The position numbers and the translations under genes are program-made. Source: Apteryx mantelli (taxonomy: Eukaryota; Chordata; Aves; Apterygiformes; Apterygidae). Taken from it: DNA of 64,000 nt. The stretch spans positions 109,827,169 through 109,891,168 of the forward strand of contig NC_089980.1 of the NCBI RefSeq assembly GCF_036417845.1, written 5' to 3'. Numbering within the stretch: position 1 is the stretch's first letter; every line of letters starts with the position of its first letter. Under the pieces are notes generated by a model, which had not been told where the DNA came from, did no database searches, and was given only the letters and a program-made list of their open reading frames with translations. Positions 39,540 to 51,700 of this stretch are shown piece after piece.

Positions 39540-41280
39540 GTGCAATAATGTGGTTCCAGTGTGGAATTTGTTTAAGCTTTCTGACTTTTATTTCTAATTA
39601 CATCACCATGATCTGCTACTCTAGAAAAGAAAAATGAGAGGGTAAAAAACTTACTTTTATTCTAGCAATCTTTTTCCCCAACAAAATACAGTTTTCATAT
39701 ACTTATTTAGGCTTTGTTATGCTGACACAGGTTACATGTAGTGTTGACAGAGTAAAGGTCATCTACCGTTTGTGTATTTCTATGTTGAGCATTGCCATGT
39801 ATTGAAGCACTCTGGTATCTGGTTATCTTCAGGTACACTTTGAATGAGCTCTCATTTGAATCAGAAATAGAAGCAGGCAACTCAATCTGCTGGTGCTGTC
39901 CTTATCTTTTCTTGTCAGACACTCTTTAACCACTATTACCTCACAAAGATGTTTTCCACTGATAAGTAACTTGTGCTGTTATTGAGATAATTAATTATCA
40001 ATGCATTGAGGACAGAATACATTAGAATAGTATCTATCAAAACTAATAGCATTCATGCAGGTAATGGCACCAAGAGGAAAATAATGTCAGGCTTGCTTGC
40101 TTTGGTTTCCTGCATAAATCCATATCAATAAAAATCAAATCAAGTTACAATTATTGACATATGTTTATTACACATTGAAAGAAAGGTTTTATGTTAAAAG
40201 AACTTCTTACCTGACATTTTTAAATACTTCACTTGAGACAAGTTAGGTGAGATTTCATCTACCTGGAGATATCAACATTGTAGACTGAATTTGCTGTCCC
40301 GTGCTCCCTTTACTGACTATGGAAAGAATTAGAGAGCTTTTCATCTAACCTATTTTAGGTATCTATTTTACCATATGACGAATTGCATAACTGAAGTGCA
40401 AACTTCCTTCCTCCGGCTATAAAGGAAGCCTTTACTGACTTGTGAAAGTCCATATTTGTTTAGATGAGTCAGTCCCTCCCAGTTACTCAAATAAAAATAA
40501 TATCAATCTGGTTTTAAGATTTGATTTAAATTTGCAAATTATTATTATTCTTTTTATTACAGTGATAATAATCCTAGTAGAAATTACACAAATGTACAAA
40601 AACATGTTGTCCCAAATATTGCTGTAGGATTTCCTATATAACACCCCCTCCATAATTACAGAAAATGCTTACTTAATGATACAGTAAAACCCCCAACAAC
40701 TCTAAAACATTGTCTTGGATACTACCTCTCAGTAGCTACTTAAATTATGTTATGTGCAGTTAAAAAAACTTGGAAAAACAGTATTAATGCTGCATGGTCA
40801 AGCATTCACAAGTTTAGAAATGACACAGGTAAGGTTGAAACCTTAGTCTGGCCCTCTCAAATATAAATACCTAATTACACATTTATTTCACATTTCACTT
40901 GCAAGGATAAACAATGCTTATATGCATGAGCAGCTCTTTAGTATTTTTATTAGGGTTAAAGAAGATCTAAATCTAACTTTGAATTTGTACTTAATGCAGA
41001 ATTACACATTTTCCTACTGGTTCTTCTACAGTAAACACTATGGATCTAGTTACTTCAGAAGCACTACTTATCTCCACAAATACACTTGTTAGGTGAGGAC
41101 TGGAATTAATGGAGTTTTATGCATGGAGAACTGAGGATAAAGGAGATTAACAATCAGTAGTATTAACTAATTTTGAGCAATGAGCTTGAAATGCTTTTGG
41201 AAAATTGAGAAATATGTATTACATAATGCCATATACATTTAAGCAGCTTTTATGACTTCAGCTGAAATGTATTACTCTGA

Positions 41281-44200
41281 TCACAGAATCACAGAATCAC
41301 AGAATCGCTGAGGTTGGAAGGGACCTCTGCAGATCATCTAGTCCAACCACCCTGCTCAAGCAGGGTCACCTAGAGCACATTGCACAGGATTGCATCCAGG
41401 CACATTTTGAATATCTCCAGAGAAGGAGACTCCACCACCTCTCGGGGCAACCTGTTCCAGGGCTCTGTCACCCTCACAGTGAAAAAGTTTTTCCTCATGT
41501 TCAGATGGAACTGTCTGTGTTTCAGTTTGTGCCCGTTGCCTCGCGTCCTGTCACTGGGCACCACTGGAAAGAGTCTGGCCCCATCCTCTCGACACCCTCC
41601 CTTCAGATACTTGTATACATTGATAAGATCTCCTCTCAGCCTTCTCTTCTCCAGGCTAAACAGGCCCAGCTCTCTCAGCCTTTCCTCATAGGAGAGATGC
41701 TCCAGTCCCCTAATCATCTTTGTAGCCCTTCGCTGGACTTGCTCCAGTAGTGCCACATCCCTCTTGTACTGGGGAGCCCAGAACTGGACGCAGTACTCCA
41801 GATGTGGCCTCACCAGGGCTGAGTAGAGGTGGAGGATCACCTCCCTCCACCTGCTGGCAACACTCTTCCTGATGCACCCCAGGATACCATTGGCCTTCTT
41901 GGCCACAAGGGCACATTGCTGCCTCATGCTTAACTTGGTGTCCACCAGCACTCCCAGGTCCTTCTCGGCAGAGCTGCTTTCCAGCAGGTCAACCCCCAAC
42001 CTGTACTGGTGACTGGGGTTATTCCTCCCCAGGTGCAGGACCCTGCACTTGCCTTTGTTGAACTTCAGGAGGTTCCTCTCCGCCCACCTCTCCAGCCTGT
42101 CCAAGTCTCTCTGAATGGCAGCACAGCCCTCTGGTGTATCAGCCACTCCTCCCAGTTTTGTATCATCAGCAGACTTGCTGAGGGTGCACTCTGCCCCTTC
42201 ATGCAGGTCACTGATGAAGAAGTTGAACAAGACTGGACCCAGTACTGACCCCTGGGGGGCACCGCTAGCTACAGGCCTCCAACTAGACTCTGCGCCGCTG
42301 ATCACAACCCTCTGAGCTCTGCCATTCAGCCAGTTCTCAAGCCACCTCACTGTCCACTCATCTAACCCACACTTCCTGAGCTTGTCTATGAGGATGCTAT
42401 GGGAGACAGTGTCAAAAGCCTTGCTGAAGTCAAGGTAGACAACATCCACTGCTCTCCCCTCATCTACCCAGCCAGTCATTCCATCGAGGAAGGCTATCAG
42501 ATTGGTTAGGCATGATTTCCCCTTGGTGAAGCCATGCTGACTGCTCCTCATCACCTTCTTGTCCTCCACATGCGTGGAGATGGCTTCCAGGATGAGCTGC
42601 TCCATCACCTTTCCAGGGATGCAGGTGAGGCTGACTGGCCTGTAGTTCCCTGGGTCCTCCTTCTTGCCCTTTTTGAAGACTGGGGTGACATTGGCTTCCT
42701 TCCAGTCCTCGGGCACCTCTCCTGTTCTCCATGACCTTTCAAAGATGATGGAGAGTGGCTTAGCAATAATGTCCGCCAGCTCCCTCAGCACTCGTGGGTG
42801 CATCCCATCAGGGCCCATGGATTTGTGGGTGTCAAGTTTGCTTAAATGATCTCTAACCCACTCCTCCTCCACCAAGGGAAAGTCTTCCTCTCTCCAGACT
42901 TTCTCTCTTGCCTCCAGGGTCTGGGGTTCCTGAGGGCTGGCCTGAGCAGTAAAGACTGAAGCAAAGGCGGCATTCAGTAACTCTGCCTTCTCTGCATCCT
43001 TCGTCACCAGGGCACCCACCCCATTCAGCAAAGGGCCCACATTTTCCCTAGTCTTCCTCTTGCTACTGATGCATTTGAAGAAGCCCTTCTTGCTGTCCTT
43101 GACATCTCTAGCCAGATTTAATTCCAAACGGGCCTTAGCCTTCCTCGTTGCATCCCTGCATACTCTGACAACGTTCCTATATTCCTCCCAAGTGGCCTGT
43201 CCCCCTTTCCACTTTCTGTATACTTCCTTCTTCTGGTTGAGTTTTGCCAGGAGCTCCTTGCTCATCCATGCAGGTCTCCTGCCTCCTTTGCTTGACTTCC
43301 TACTCACAGGGATGCACCGCTCTTGAGCCTGGAGGAAGTGATGTTTGAATATTAACCAGCTCTCTTGAACACTCCTTCCTTCTAGGGCCCTCACCCATGG
43401 GATTCCTCCAAGTAGGTCCCTGAAGAGGCCAAAGTTTGCTCTCCTGAAGTCCAGGGTTGCGATCCTACTTGGTGCCCTGCTGCCTCCTCGCAGGATCCTG
43501 AACTCCACCATCTCATGGTCACTGCAGCCAAGGCAGCCCCCAACCTTCACATCTTCCACCAGTCCTTCTTTGTTTGTTAGTACGAGGTCCAGCAGCACAC
43601 CTCTCCTTGTTGGCTTCTCCACCACCTGTGTCAAGAAGTTGTCACCAATGCTCTGCAGGAACCTCCAGGACTGTTTGTGCCTAGCTGTGTTGTCTTTCCA
43701 GCAGATATCGGGGTGGTTGAAGTCCCCCATGAGAACCAGGGCCTGGGATCGTGAGGCTACTTCCAGCTGTCTGTAGAAGGCCTCATCGACTTCCTCCTCC
43801 TGATCAGGTGGCCTGTAGTAAACACCCACAACAGTGTCACCCATGCTAGCCTGCCCTTTGATCCTTACCCATAAGCTCTCGACTCGCTCTTCATCCACCC
43901 CTAGGCACAGCTCAATACATTCCAGTTGCTCTCTCACATAAAGAGCAACTCCACTGCCTCGCTTTCCTGGCCTGTCTTTCCTAAAAAGCCATCCATGACA
44001 GCACTCCAGTCATGCGAGCTATCCCACCGTGTCTCTGGAATGGCAATGAGATCATGGCCCTGCGACCGCACACATATCTCTAGTTCTTCCTGTTTGTTCC
44101 CCATGCTGTGTGCATTGGTGTACAGGCATTTCAGGGAGGTGATCGAGCATGCAGGTTTCCCAGGAGGGATACAAGAGGGTCCTCCATAGCCACATCCCAG

Positions 44201-44382
44201 GCACACTTCCTTGGCTGCATTCACCTGTTGGAGGCATCCTGACTTGAGCAGTCTTTTGCCAACTACCCTGTCACTATAACTCTCCCCTTCCCCCATCTTT
44301 CCTAGTTTAAAGCCCTCCTTACCAGGTTGGCCAAGCTGTTGGCAAAGACCCGCGTGCCCCGCCTCAGAAGTGCACTTCTGAG
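41281..44382 (-). mobile_element. CR1 LINE, 3.1-kb 5'-truncated young copy
   Basis: The element lies on the minus strand. Its 3' end is at 41282-41305, where three perfect CACAGAAT units (ATTCTGTG in element orientation) form the diagnostic CR1 tail. It retains most of ORF2 and the short 3' UTR but lacks ORF1 and the 5' UTR. The 5' boundary is placed at about 44382, at a 20-bp palindrome; further upstream no CR1-like sequence is seen. CR1 elements do not usually make target-site duplications, and none was found. The near-intact reading frame and the close match to the 22273 fragment indicate a young insertion. It lies between PHF3 and PTP4A1, downstream of the PTP4A1 3' end. Confidence 0.96.
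41370..44296 (-). pseudogene. CR1 ORF2 (endonuclease-reverse transcriptase), one frameshift
   Basis: ORF2 of CR1 encodes an AP-like endonuclease followed by a reverse transcriptase that copy the element into the genome. The frame 43937..41370 is open for 855 codons. Visible motifs are [10 protein letters not shown] and SDHEMVEF of the endonuclease, then reverse transcriptase motifs [28 protein letters not shown] (catalytic Asp), [15 protein letters not shown] and SADDTKLGG. The N-terminal endonuclease part ([28 protein letters not shown]) is in a different frame, 44296..43934. The two are separated by a one-base shift at a homopolymer near 43983-43987. In the last catalytic motif Ser (42171-42173) replaces the usual Phe before ADD. 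The copy is therefore probably inactive, though very recently so. Confidence 0.93.
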
Positions 44383-47300
44383 AAACAGATTCAACAGAAT
44401 CATATTTAACATTAACTGTACACCTGAATTTGGATACCCACTTACAGAATGTCTGGTTTGACTACCTTTCCCCAGCATCGTTTAGGAAGTACATGACAAT
44501 AATACAAAGAACTCATCAATTTTCTGCTGCCATTTTCTCCCTGTGTTTCCTATAGATATAGTTTAATTTATGCTGAGGAATTCTGTAAACAACAGTATCA
44601 TTTACAAACCATACTTACCCAAGCCATTTAGTCCACAGTAGGAAACAGGGTCTAGTAGAAACAGGGTCTATGAAAGTGCTATCATGTAATTAAACACTGT
44701 AACAACATGTCCACAGGAACAGATAATAATGCAGTTATATACACATTCTAAGCATCTAAAATCAGATACAAGAGTAGCGAGCCTGCCTTCCATATGAGGC
44801 TTTACCGTTAAGATGCAATACTTCCACTTGAGCCTTTTTTCACTTCTATTTGTAAATTCATACAAATTACATAGAACTTTATCTAACTCCCATTACATAC
44901 TTCCTTCTGCTATCTTATCTTCATTTTGAGTTTGGTCAGCATTTTAGTCCCTAATAATCTGACCGAGTAGTTAAACAAAAGGAGAAAAAACATTTTTCCA
45001 TTCCCTAGGGATTCATGGTTAAATGTGTTAACAGTTCAGAAGTTCATTTGATCTTTGCTTTAAACAGACACACACTCATTACATGAAGTTTTTCCTCTTG
45101 AGAAGTATCTCAGTTTATCAAATTTGACTGAAGTCAAGCCAAATCTTGTCTCTAGACAAGTTCCAAGGACCAAATCACTATCACTGATGTATCATACCAC
45201 TTAAACACCTAAACACAGCCCTCCCTACTTGTAAAACTCTTGTTGAGACACAGCAAACTATTTGTATGTATAAAATTGCACAAAAGATTTCAAGTAAGTA
45301 AAATCCCCACAGGCATTTTATTGTTTTGTTTTGTTTTGTTTTTAATTGATTCCACCTAGTTCAATAAATGACCAAATTTTGTTAACTTGATTTGAAATCA
45401 AGTTTGAATCTTTTTTACAAAATTTACATCAGCCTGGACTGCTGGGTTGCAGTGCTTTTGGAGGGTTTGTCTTTGCAATTGCTCCCAAAGTCCAGTCTGT
45501 CTTGACAATAGAAGCATGCATGACTCTGGTCTTCATTGCAAAACAAAAAGCCTTTGGCCCCAGCCAAATGAACATACCATCATGTACATATAGGAGGAAT
45601 ATTGAGCCAAATGACCTGGTTGCAGAACACAGCCTTGCCAATTTTTACAAGTTGCTACCCCTACATAGCCAGTTACGTAAAAACTTTTCAAAGATCACTG
45701 AAGTAATGTATTTACTTAAGTATGATTTTAAATATAGAAGGCAAGGGCTGTGTGTGCACACGTGTGTTATTTTTGCCCTAGCAAATACTAGTCTCTAAGG
45801 GGCTGTCTGAGAAGGCACTTGAGAGGGCTGATGCTACCCTGAAGGCAAGACACTAGAACAGATGAATAGCAATGAAATGACATCCGTAAAAAGTGAATAT
45901 TCTTCTACTCAGTGAATGCAAGTTTTAACGTTATCTTTTTTTCCCAGAAAGCATAATAAGCTCAGTTTTATTGCATGAGGTTTTCTTCAGTTGAGTCTGA
46001 CAAAATACAACAGAAGGACAAAAGAACAGATTAGCTTTTATATGAATCAGAAGATATGCTCTAGTATCACATCTCCCTGTGAAACTTGATCCCCACAAGC
46101 ATCTGATTCCCAGTTTCAGAGCAGCTATGTCCCCCCCTAAACCTTTTTTTATATTTGTCAATTTTACTTTTACATTAAGGAGCTGAACCTTCACTGCTTA
46201 ATTCAGGCATCCTCATCAAAGTATACTTCAATCACTTTTGTAGCATGAAAAAGCCCCCTAACTTAAAAGGCTGTTGATTAGAATGGTAAAGATACAACCA
46301 CAGTTGAACAGATGTGAAACATTTCCAAATAATCAGAAATCTGAGAAGAACAGGGAAGCAAAAGTAGCAGACGTCAAGAATTTCTCACCCTGCAAGTTTA
46401 CTAAATTAAGTGACAGTCTTGAAGATACAACAAACATCAAGAGAGTATTTCTCTAAATATCCTTAAACTGAGTTTAACCTCTACTTACCAGCTATATGAG
46501 AGCAGGTAAGTTATTTATATGCCACTCTGTAGAACTCATGACTAAACTAAATGATATGCAGTTTCAGAGCATGTTGAAATTCTATGTGATGAAGACGCCT
46601 AATGAGACAAATACCCTTCTGAAAATGATCCTTCACTGAAGCTTCTTTTGTATGTAGCATCCTACCTGGCCTTTTAAAAATGCAAGATACGTTTAATCAG
46701 AACTTTTAATTTTAGGCTTTTAATCCTACGTTTAATCCTACCTATGCCTAGGGTAACGATCATTAATTAGAAGAGCAACTCAGCTGGTTACCAAATAAAA
46801 TCTTTCAGTTCCCATCAAGAAGTTCTGTCATCACTCTTTGAAAACTCAAGTTTGCACAGGTTTCAGGTCAAGTTATTTTTGGGATAGAATCTATTTGGGC
46901 ACAGCTTCAGTCTTGACAATGAAGCACTGTGTCACACTATTCTTTATAAAATTCTAATGCTATTTATACAACTTATTCTCCAAGTTTTACCGATGTGCAT
47001 AATCTTCCGTATAGATGTAAAGGCAGCTTCAAGAGCACAAAGTTAGTAAACTTAGTACTGGGGAAGTTAATCTCCATAAAGAAATACTGTATTTTCTACT
47101 ATTTATTTTCGTCCACATTTATCTATTAGTAAAACAAATAGCAAACATTACAGCAAGGGGGATACTCAGGCCCAGATTAAAAGGAAAAAAAAAAAAAAAA
47201 AAGGAAAAAGCTTGGATAGATCCTGAATTTAGGCACGTTAAGATGGCCGACAAAGTACACAAAAGAAGTGAAAGCCATGAAAAGTGTTTCAGCAAACTTT

Positions 47301-48617
47301 GTAAGTGCATTTTCATTATTTATTTAGATGTTTAAGCTCTCGCACTAGATTTTACAAGCTGGTGAACACTGGCAAAATTATTTCTCCCACAGAACTATAA
47401 CCACACATTCCCAAGACAGTATAAATATATGGTTGAACTAACATTAATACACATCACCATTTTATCAATTACATAATAAAACAAATTATCAAGTATCCAA
47501 ATATTAAGTTACGCAGCTTGAAAGGCATACAAAATATTACAGAGGTCTGCCCAAGTCATAGCAGAAACTCAAGGAGGAAAAACAAAAGAAAAAAAAAAAA
47601 CACTTTCAACAAAGCAATAGTTGGTAAACAACTTTCAATAGGTACAGTAAAAGAAACTACAAGATTTTTCAGAAATTTTCTGATTAAGAATTTTTAGCTA
47701 CAATAACAAAGCATTTCTACATTTTAAAAAAATATTTACTAAAGTAAAGGGCATATTCTATACTTCCTGCACAAGACAAAGGCAACATTTTACTAGAAAT
47801 ATTAAATAGCCCCTCCCAACCTTTTCAGGCCCTCTGTTAAGTTGCACATGAAGTGCCAACATTAATTTTACTGTAAGGCTTTTTGTCTGGAGACATTAAA
47901 GACTTGTGTGCTTCTGTACAATGTAAAAAGATTTTCTACATGAGTAACCAGAGAGTAATGATTTGTAAAATGGAGAGGTTCAGATAACAGAAAGGTACAG
48001 ACACTGGGAAAAAAAAAAAAATGTTGCTGTAATTCATAGTATTTAAGAAAAAACAAAAACCAAAGACTGTGCAAATCCTGGTAATTCTAGTGTGATTGTG
48101 GGAGACAAAACATACAATGAGCAGACAAGACTATCTTAGAGGCCATATTCTTCAATATTGAAGTAACTGTAGAAAAAATAGTAAGGTCCAGATAAGCTGG
48201 TAGTTCTTAAATCATCAGAACTATGCTTGTTTACAAGGAAAAAACACATAGATGATATGCTGGGTATTTTGGCACCTAATCTCTCTACAGATTGACGTAT
48301 TTTAGTACCCCAATTTTTAGTAGTTGAAACTAGATGGAAAGACTCAATGGCATGATTAAGGATATTTGAACTGGTAAGTTACAAACAAGGAGACAGTTTA
48401 GAAACAGGGTACAAGAAAAACATTTACTGGTTCTCCAAACAGATGGATATTTATCTTAACATACAAGTTGCATTTCTACGAAGCTTTTAGCCTATTGAAT
48501 ACTCCTAAGGAAGCTTCCTTTACTACTTAAAAATCAGACCCATGTCTTTGGCATGCAGTCTGCTTAATTCTAGTTTCCATCCTTTAATCCCAAAGAAGCA
48601 GTATAGGCTGTTGGGCT
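44383..48617 (-). other. PTP4A1: PTP4A1 3' UTR and downstream flank
   Basis: No coding frame or interspersed repeat is recognised between the CR1 copy and the PTP4A1 stop codon. The proximal part must be 3' UTR. Candidate AATAAA signals on the minus strand lie at 47107-47102, near 45970 and at 45322-45317. The last is followed downstream by a G/T-rich stretch and preceded by a (CAAAA)n tract. I cannot tell which is used, so the transcript end is open. Also present are an A-run (47186-47203), a small duplication near 44642-44669 and short open frames without similarity. Confidence 0.55.
45317..45322 (-). terminator. PTP4A1: Candidate PTP4A1 distal polyadenylation signal
   Basis: AATAAA on the minus strand, preceded by (CAAAA)n and followed by TGCCTGTGGGG, a plausible downstream element. 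The distance from the stop codon (3.3 kb) is within the range of long vertebrate 3' UTRs. Several other AATAAA copies compete, so this is a guess. Confidence 0.25.
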
Positions 48618-48735
48618 TTACTGTATGCAACAATTATTTCGGTGACCATTGGAGTCTTTAAAACGCAGGCGCATCTTGGGGCGGTATTTCTCCAAGTACA
48701 GAAGTTGCTTGCTGTTAAAGGCTCCACGTCGCTTC
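48618..48735 (-). CDS. PTP4A1: PTP4A1 last coding exon (exon 6)
   Basis: Follows a CCTTCATTCAG acceptor (AG at 48737-48736). It finishes a split Gln codon, then encodes [19 protein letters not shown], the polybasic stretch and the CCIQ prenylation box, and ends with TAA at 48620-48618. Confidence 0.97.
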
Positions 48736-51700
48736 CTGAATGAAGGGAAAATATTTTTAATGGAATATTCATCTACTACATAGTGAAATAATGAACACCT
48801 CATGGATTTTTTTTTTTTTTTTTTTTTTAAATCAAGGCTGTAGCTAAAACAAGGGTAATAAATATAATGCAAATTTTACGTGCCAGAGAAGAAGGTAGTA
48901 GCTTACTTTCACAAACACCTCACTGGACTACATGCTCAAAAGAGTACATGGCATTTTAAATTGTTTTATCATCTCATATACACAAGCCAAGAACTTACAT
49001 TTGATATTTAGAAGGAACTTCAAAAGGAAACTATAGAGCAGATTTGAGAAAGTCTTTTCCTTAAAATAGATTGAGTTACTCAATCCCTTAAAATAATCAT
49101 TAAGAATAGTATACTATTAAGAAAATACATAAATACTACAACTCAAAAAATAAATTTAACAGAAATTGAGCTTTTTCAGTTTTGCTCAGACCATAAGCCT
49201 GTGAAAGATGGGTAAATTTTTGCTGAGTTTTTGGAATATGTAACAGGCTGGTGTATACATAGTGAGAAGTAGGAAGCCTGATATGTGCAAACAGAATTTA
49301 ATTCCTTAAAGGCTTGGCAATTATGCAAAAAAAGTATTTTAATATGGTTTGTGTGAAGTGCAACTTCTTTAAAATATAGTTGAAACCTACAAGTTTCAGG
49401 CATTAAGGCTAAAATTTTTAGTCTAATCCTACTTGCAAACATTTACCAGAAAATCCAAGGAAAGATTTTCCAGGTAGACTACCAGAACAGGCCAGGAGAA
49501 ACAGTCTAGCATAGTTTGATCTACTAAAGAGGAAAAGATTCACAAGTATGAATGAGTGAATTAGTTTAGCTAGCTAAAGTTTCAAAGTTAGCTAAGTTTC
49601 AAAGGTGTTTGTCTCTTATATGTGCATGTGATTAAGAAAGAAGACCCTGCAAATCTAACTGAAAGCTTGATTTTTAAAGAACTTGCTCAAATAATTACTG
49701 CGTTTTCACAGAAACAGGGAGTACCTGTCCCACAGGCCAAGTCCTAAAACACTGACTGTATGCACTATGTGTGCTAAAAGCTTAGATAAACAAGATGTAC
49801 TAAATCTCCTATAAAACGATAACAAACAAGCATGGCATTCAGAACTCCTACTAGTGGCCAAGTAGATGTGAATGTGTTACATTTTGGGAATAACTTGATG
49901 TTAGCGTCACACTTACTGCCTTATGAACTGCACTGCATCTTCATACTTCATTCCACATTCTATCAGTGCAAGAGCAACTAGGACTGGAGCCCTGGTGAAA
50001 AAGAAAATACCTTCAGTTTAGCACTTGCCAGTGCAGTCTCAGAAACAAACAAAACCCACCACCAACAAAAACCCTTCCCAGTTGTCTTTTCTGTCCTTTT
50101 GTCTGGTCTTCTTCCTCAGGGAAGAGACATCAGATAAAGAGATACAAGGCTTTTCTACATGAATTAAGCCATTATGCTAGCGTTTTTATGGCTACTCCCC
50201 TCCCTTAAAAGTATTTAATAAAACTAAGGTTGACCAGAGCTAATGTTCAGCAGATTCTAGGTATATGCAAACACAACAGAAATAAAATTCCCTTTTCTTC
50301 CTTCCAGAAGGACCTGGAAGTCCTGGTGGACAAGCTGACCACAAGCAATGTGCCCTTGTGGCAAAGGCAGCCAATGGTCTGCTGGGCTGCAACAGGAAGA
50401 TCAAGAGAGGTGATCCCTCCCCTCTACTCAGCCCTGGTGAGGCCATGTTTGGAGTGCTCTGTCCAGTTCTCAGGCTCCCCAATACAAGAGAGACATGGAG
50501 CTACTGGAGCGAGTCCAGTGGAGGGCTACTTAGATGATAAAGGGACTAGAGCATCTGTCATATGAGGAGAGGCTGAGAGAGCCGGGACTGTTCAGCCTGG
50601 AGAAGATAAGATTGAGAGGGGATCTTATTAATGTGCATAAGTATCTGATGGGAGGGTGCAAAGAAGATGGGGCCAGACTCTCTTCAGTGGTGCCCAGCGA
50701 CAGGCCGAGAGGCAATGGGCACCAACTGAAACACAGGAAGGTCCGTCTGAACATAAGGGAAACTTTTTTACTCTGAGGGTGACAGAGCACTGGCACAGGT
50801 TGCCCAGAGAGGTTGTGGAGTCTCCATCCTTGGAGATATCTGCATGTGGGTTTCTATTCAGACAAGGCCCGCATTAGAAATAAAAAGCCCGAAGAAGAAA
50901 TCAGAAGAGAGTTTAGGTCCAATAAAAACTAGTATGTCCTCAAAACCACTGTCGCAAATCTTTAAAACAGATGCAGTTTCCTCTCCAAAGGGGGTTAAGG
51001 TATATCTTTGCTTGTCATAGTATTCTTCAGCTGACAGAACACTGATATTTAGCTTGGAACTGACCGAACTCAAATCAGTTAATATGATTTGTGACAAAAA
51101 CAAAGCAAAAACCCACTGCATTCCAGCAAAAAGCTTGTGCATCTAGTAATGAGTTTAATAAAATGGTTCAGGGATGAAGACAAAACTTACATGAAAAAAA
51201 GCTAAGTACTTTGTTCTTTTCAACTACTTGAGTGCCAAGTTTTGAGAAAAACAGACAGATACCACTGCATTCTGCTGTTCAATTCTGTTCTAAGCAGCAG
51301 AAAGAAGAGGACTTGTTTTGGTGGCATTCACCATTACAGTCAACTCTTATGTGTGAAGCCATTATGTAAATGGTGGATAAGCCAAGCTTACAGATAGCAG
51401 CAGACCAGACACCTCCATTTTATTTTATGTTGGAAATGATGAAACCTATGACTGAAACATGGTGACTACTCTTTGGACAGCTTCCAGGTATTCTAGAACT
51501 GGAGCAGAAAAAGCATTATGCCCTCACAACTTCTGGAAGGGTATTCAGGATAGCAGCAGTAGACAGGGATAGCAGCATTAAGAGAATAATGTTGAGTAAT
51601 CCATATAAATTTCAAGGTTCAATGATGGAACTGAGAAACAGAAATAGAGCTTTAGGACTCTGGAGAATTTCTTCTCATTCTCCAAATAGCCAGTGGGTGA

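Larger units (their letters stand above)
34170..41280. other. Intergenic region between PHF3 and PTP4A1
   Basis: AT-rich DNA with no recognised gene. It contains a T-run (34422-34443), a C-run (34989-35004), an old CR1 fragment (37125-37818), a less AT-rich block of unknown origin (about 38180-38900) with two abutting hairpins, and an AT-rich inverted repeat at 39491-39539. Short open frames (35216-35440, 35484-35708, 40442-40627) resemble nothing known. Confidence 0.75.

Noticed and set aside
41380-44237. Plus-strand and alternate-frame ORFs across the CR1 copy
   Set aside because: They are shadows of the CR1 ORF2 on the minus strand.
48808-48828. T-run as the poly(A) tail of a processed pseudogene
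   Set aside because: No retrocopied gene sequence adjoins it; the same holds for the runs at 17064, 34422, 47186 and 56341.
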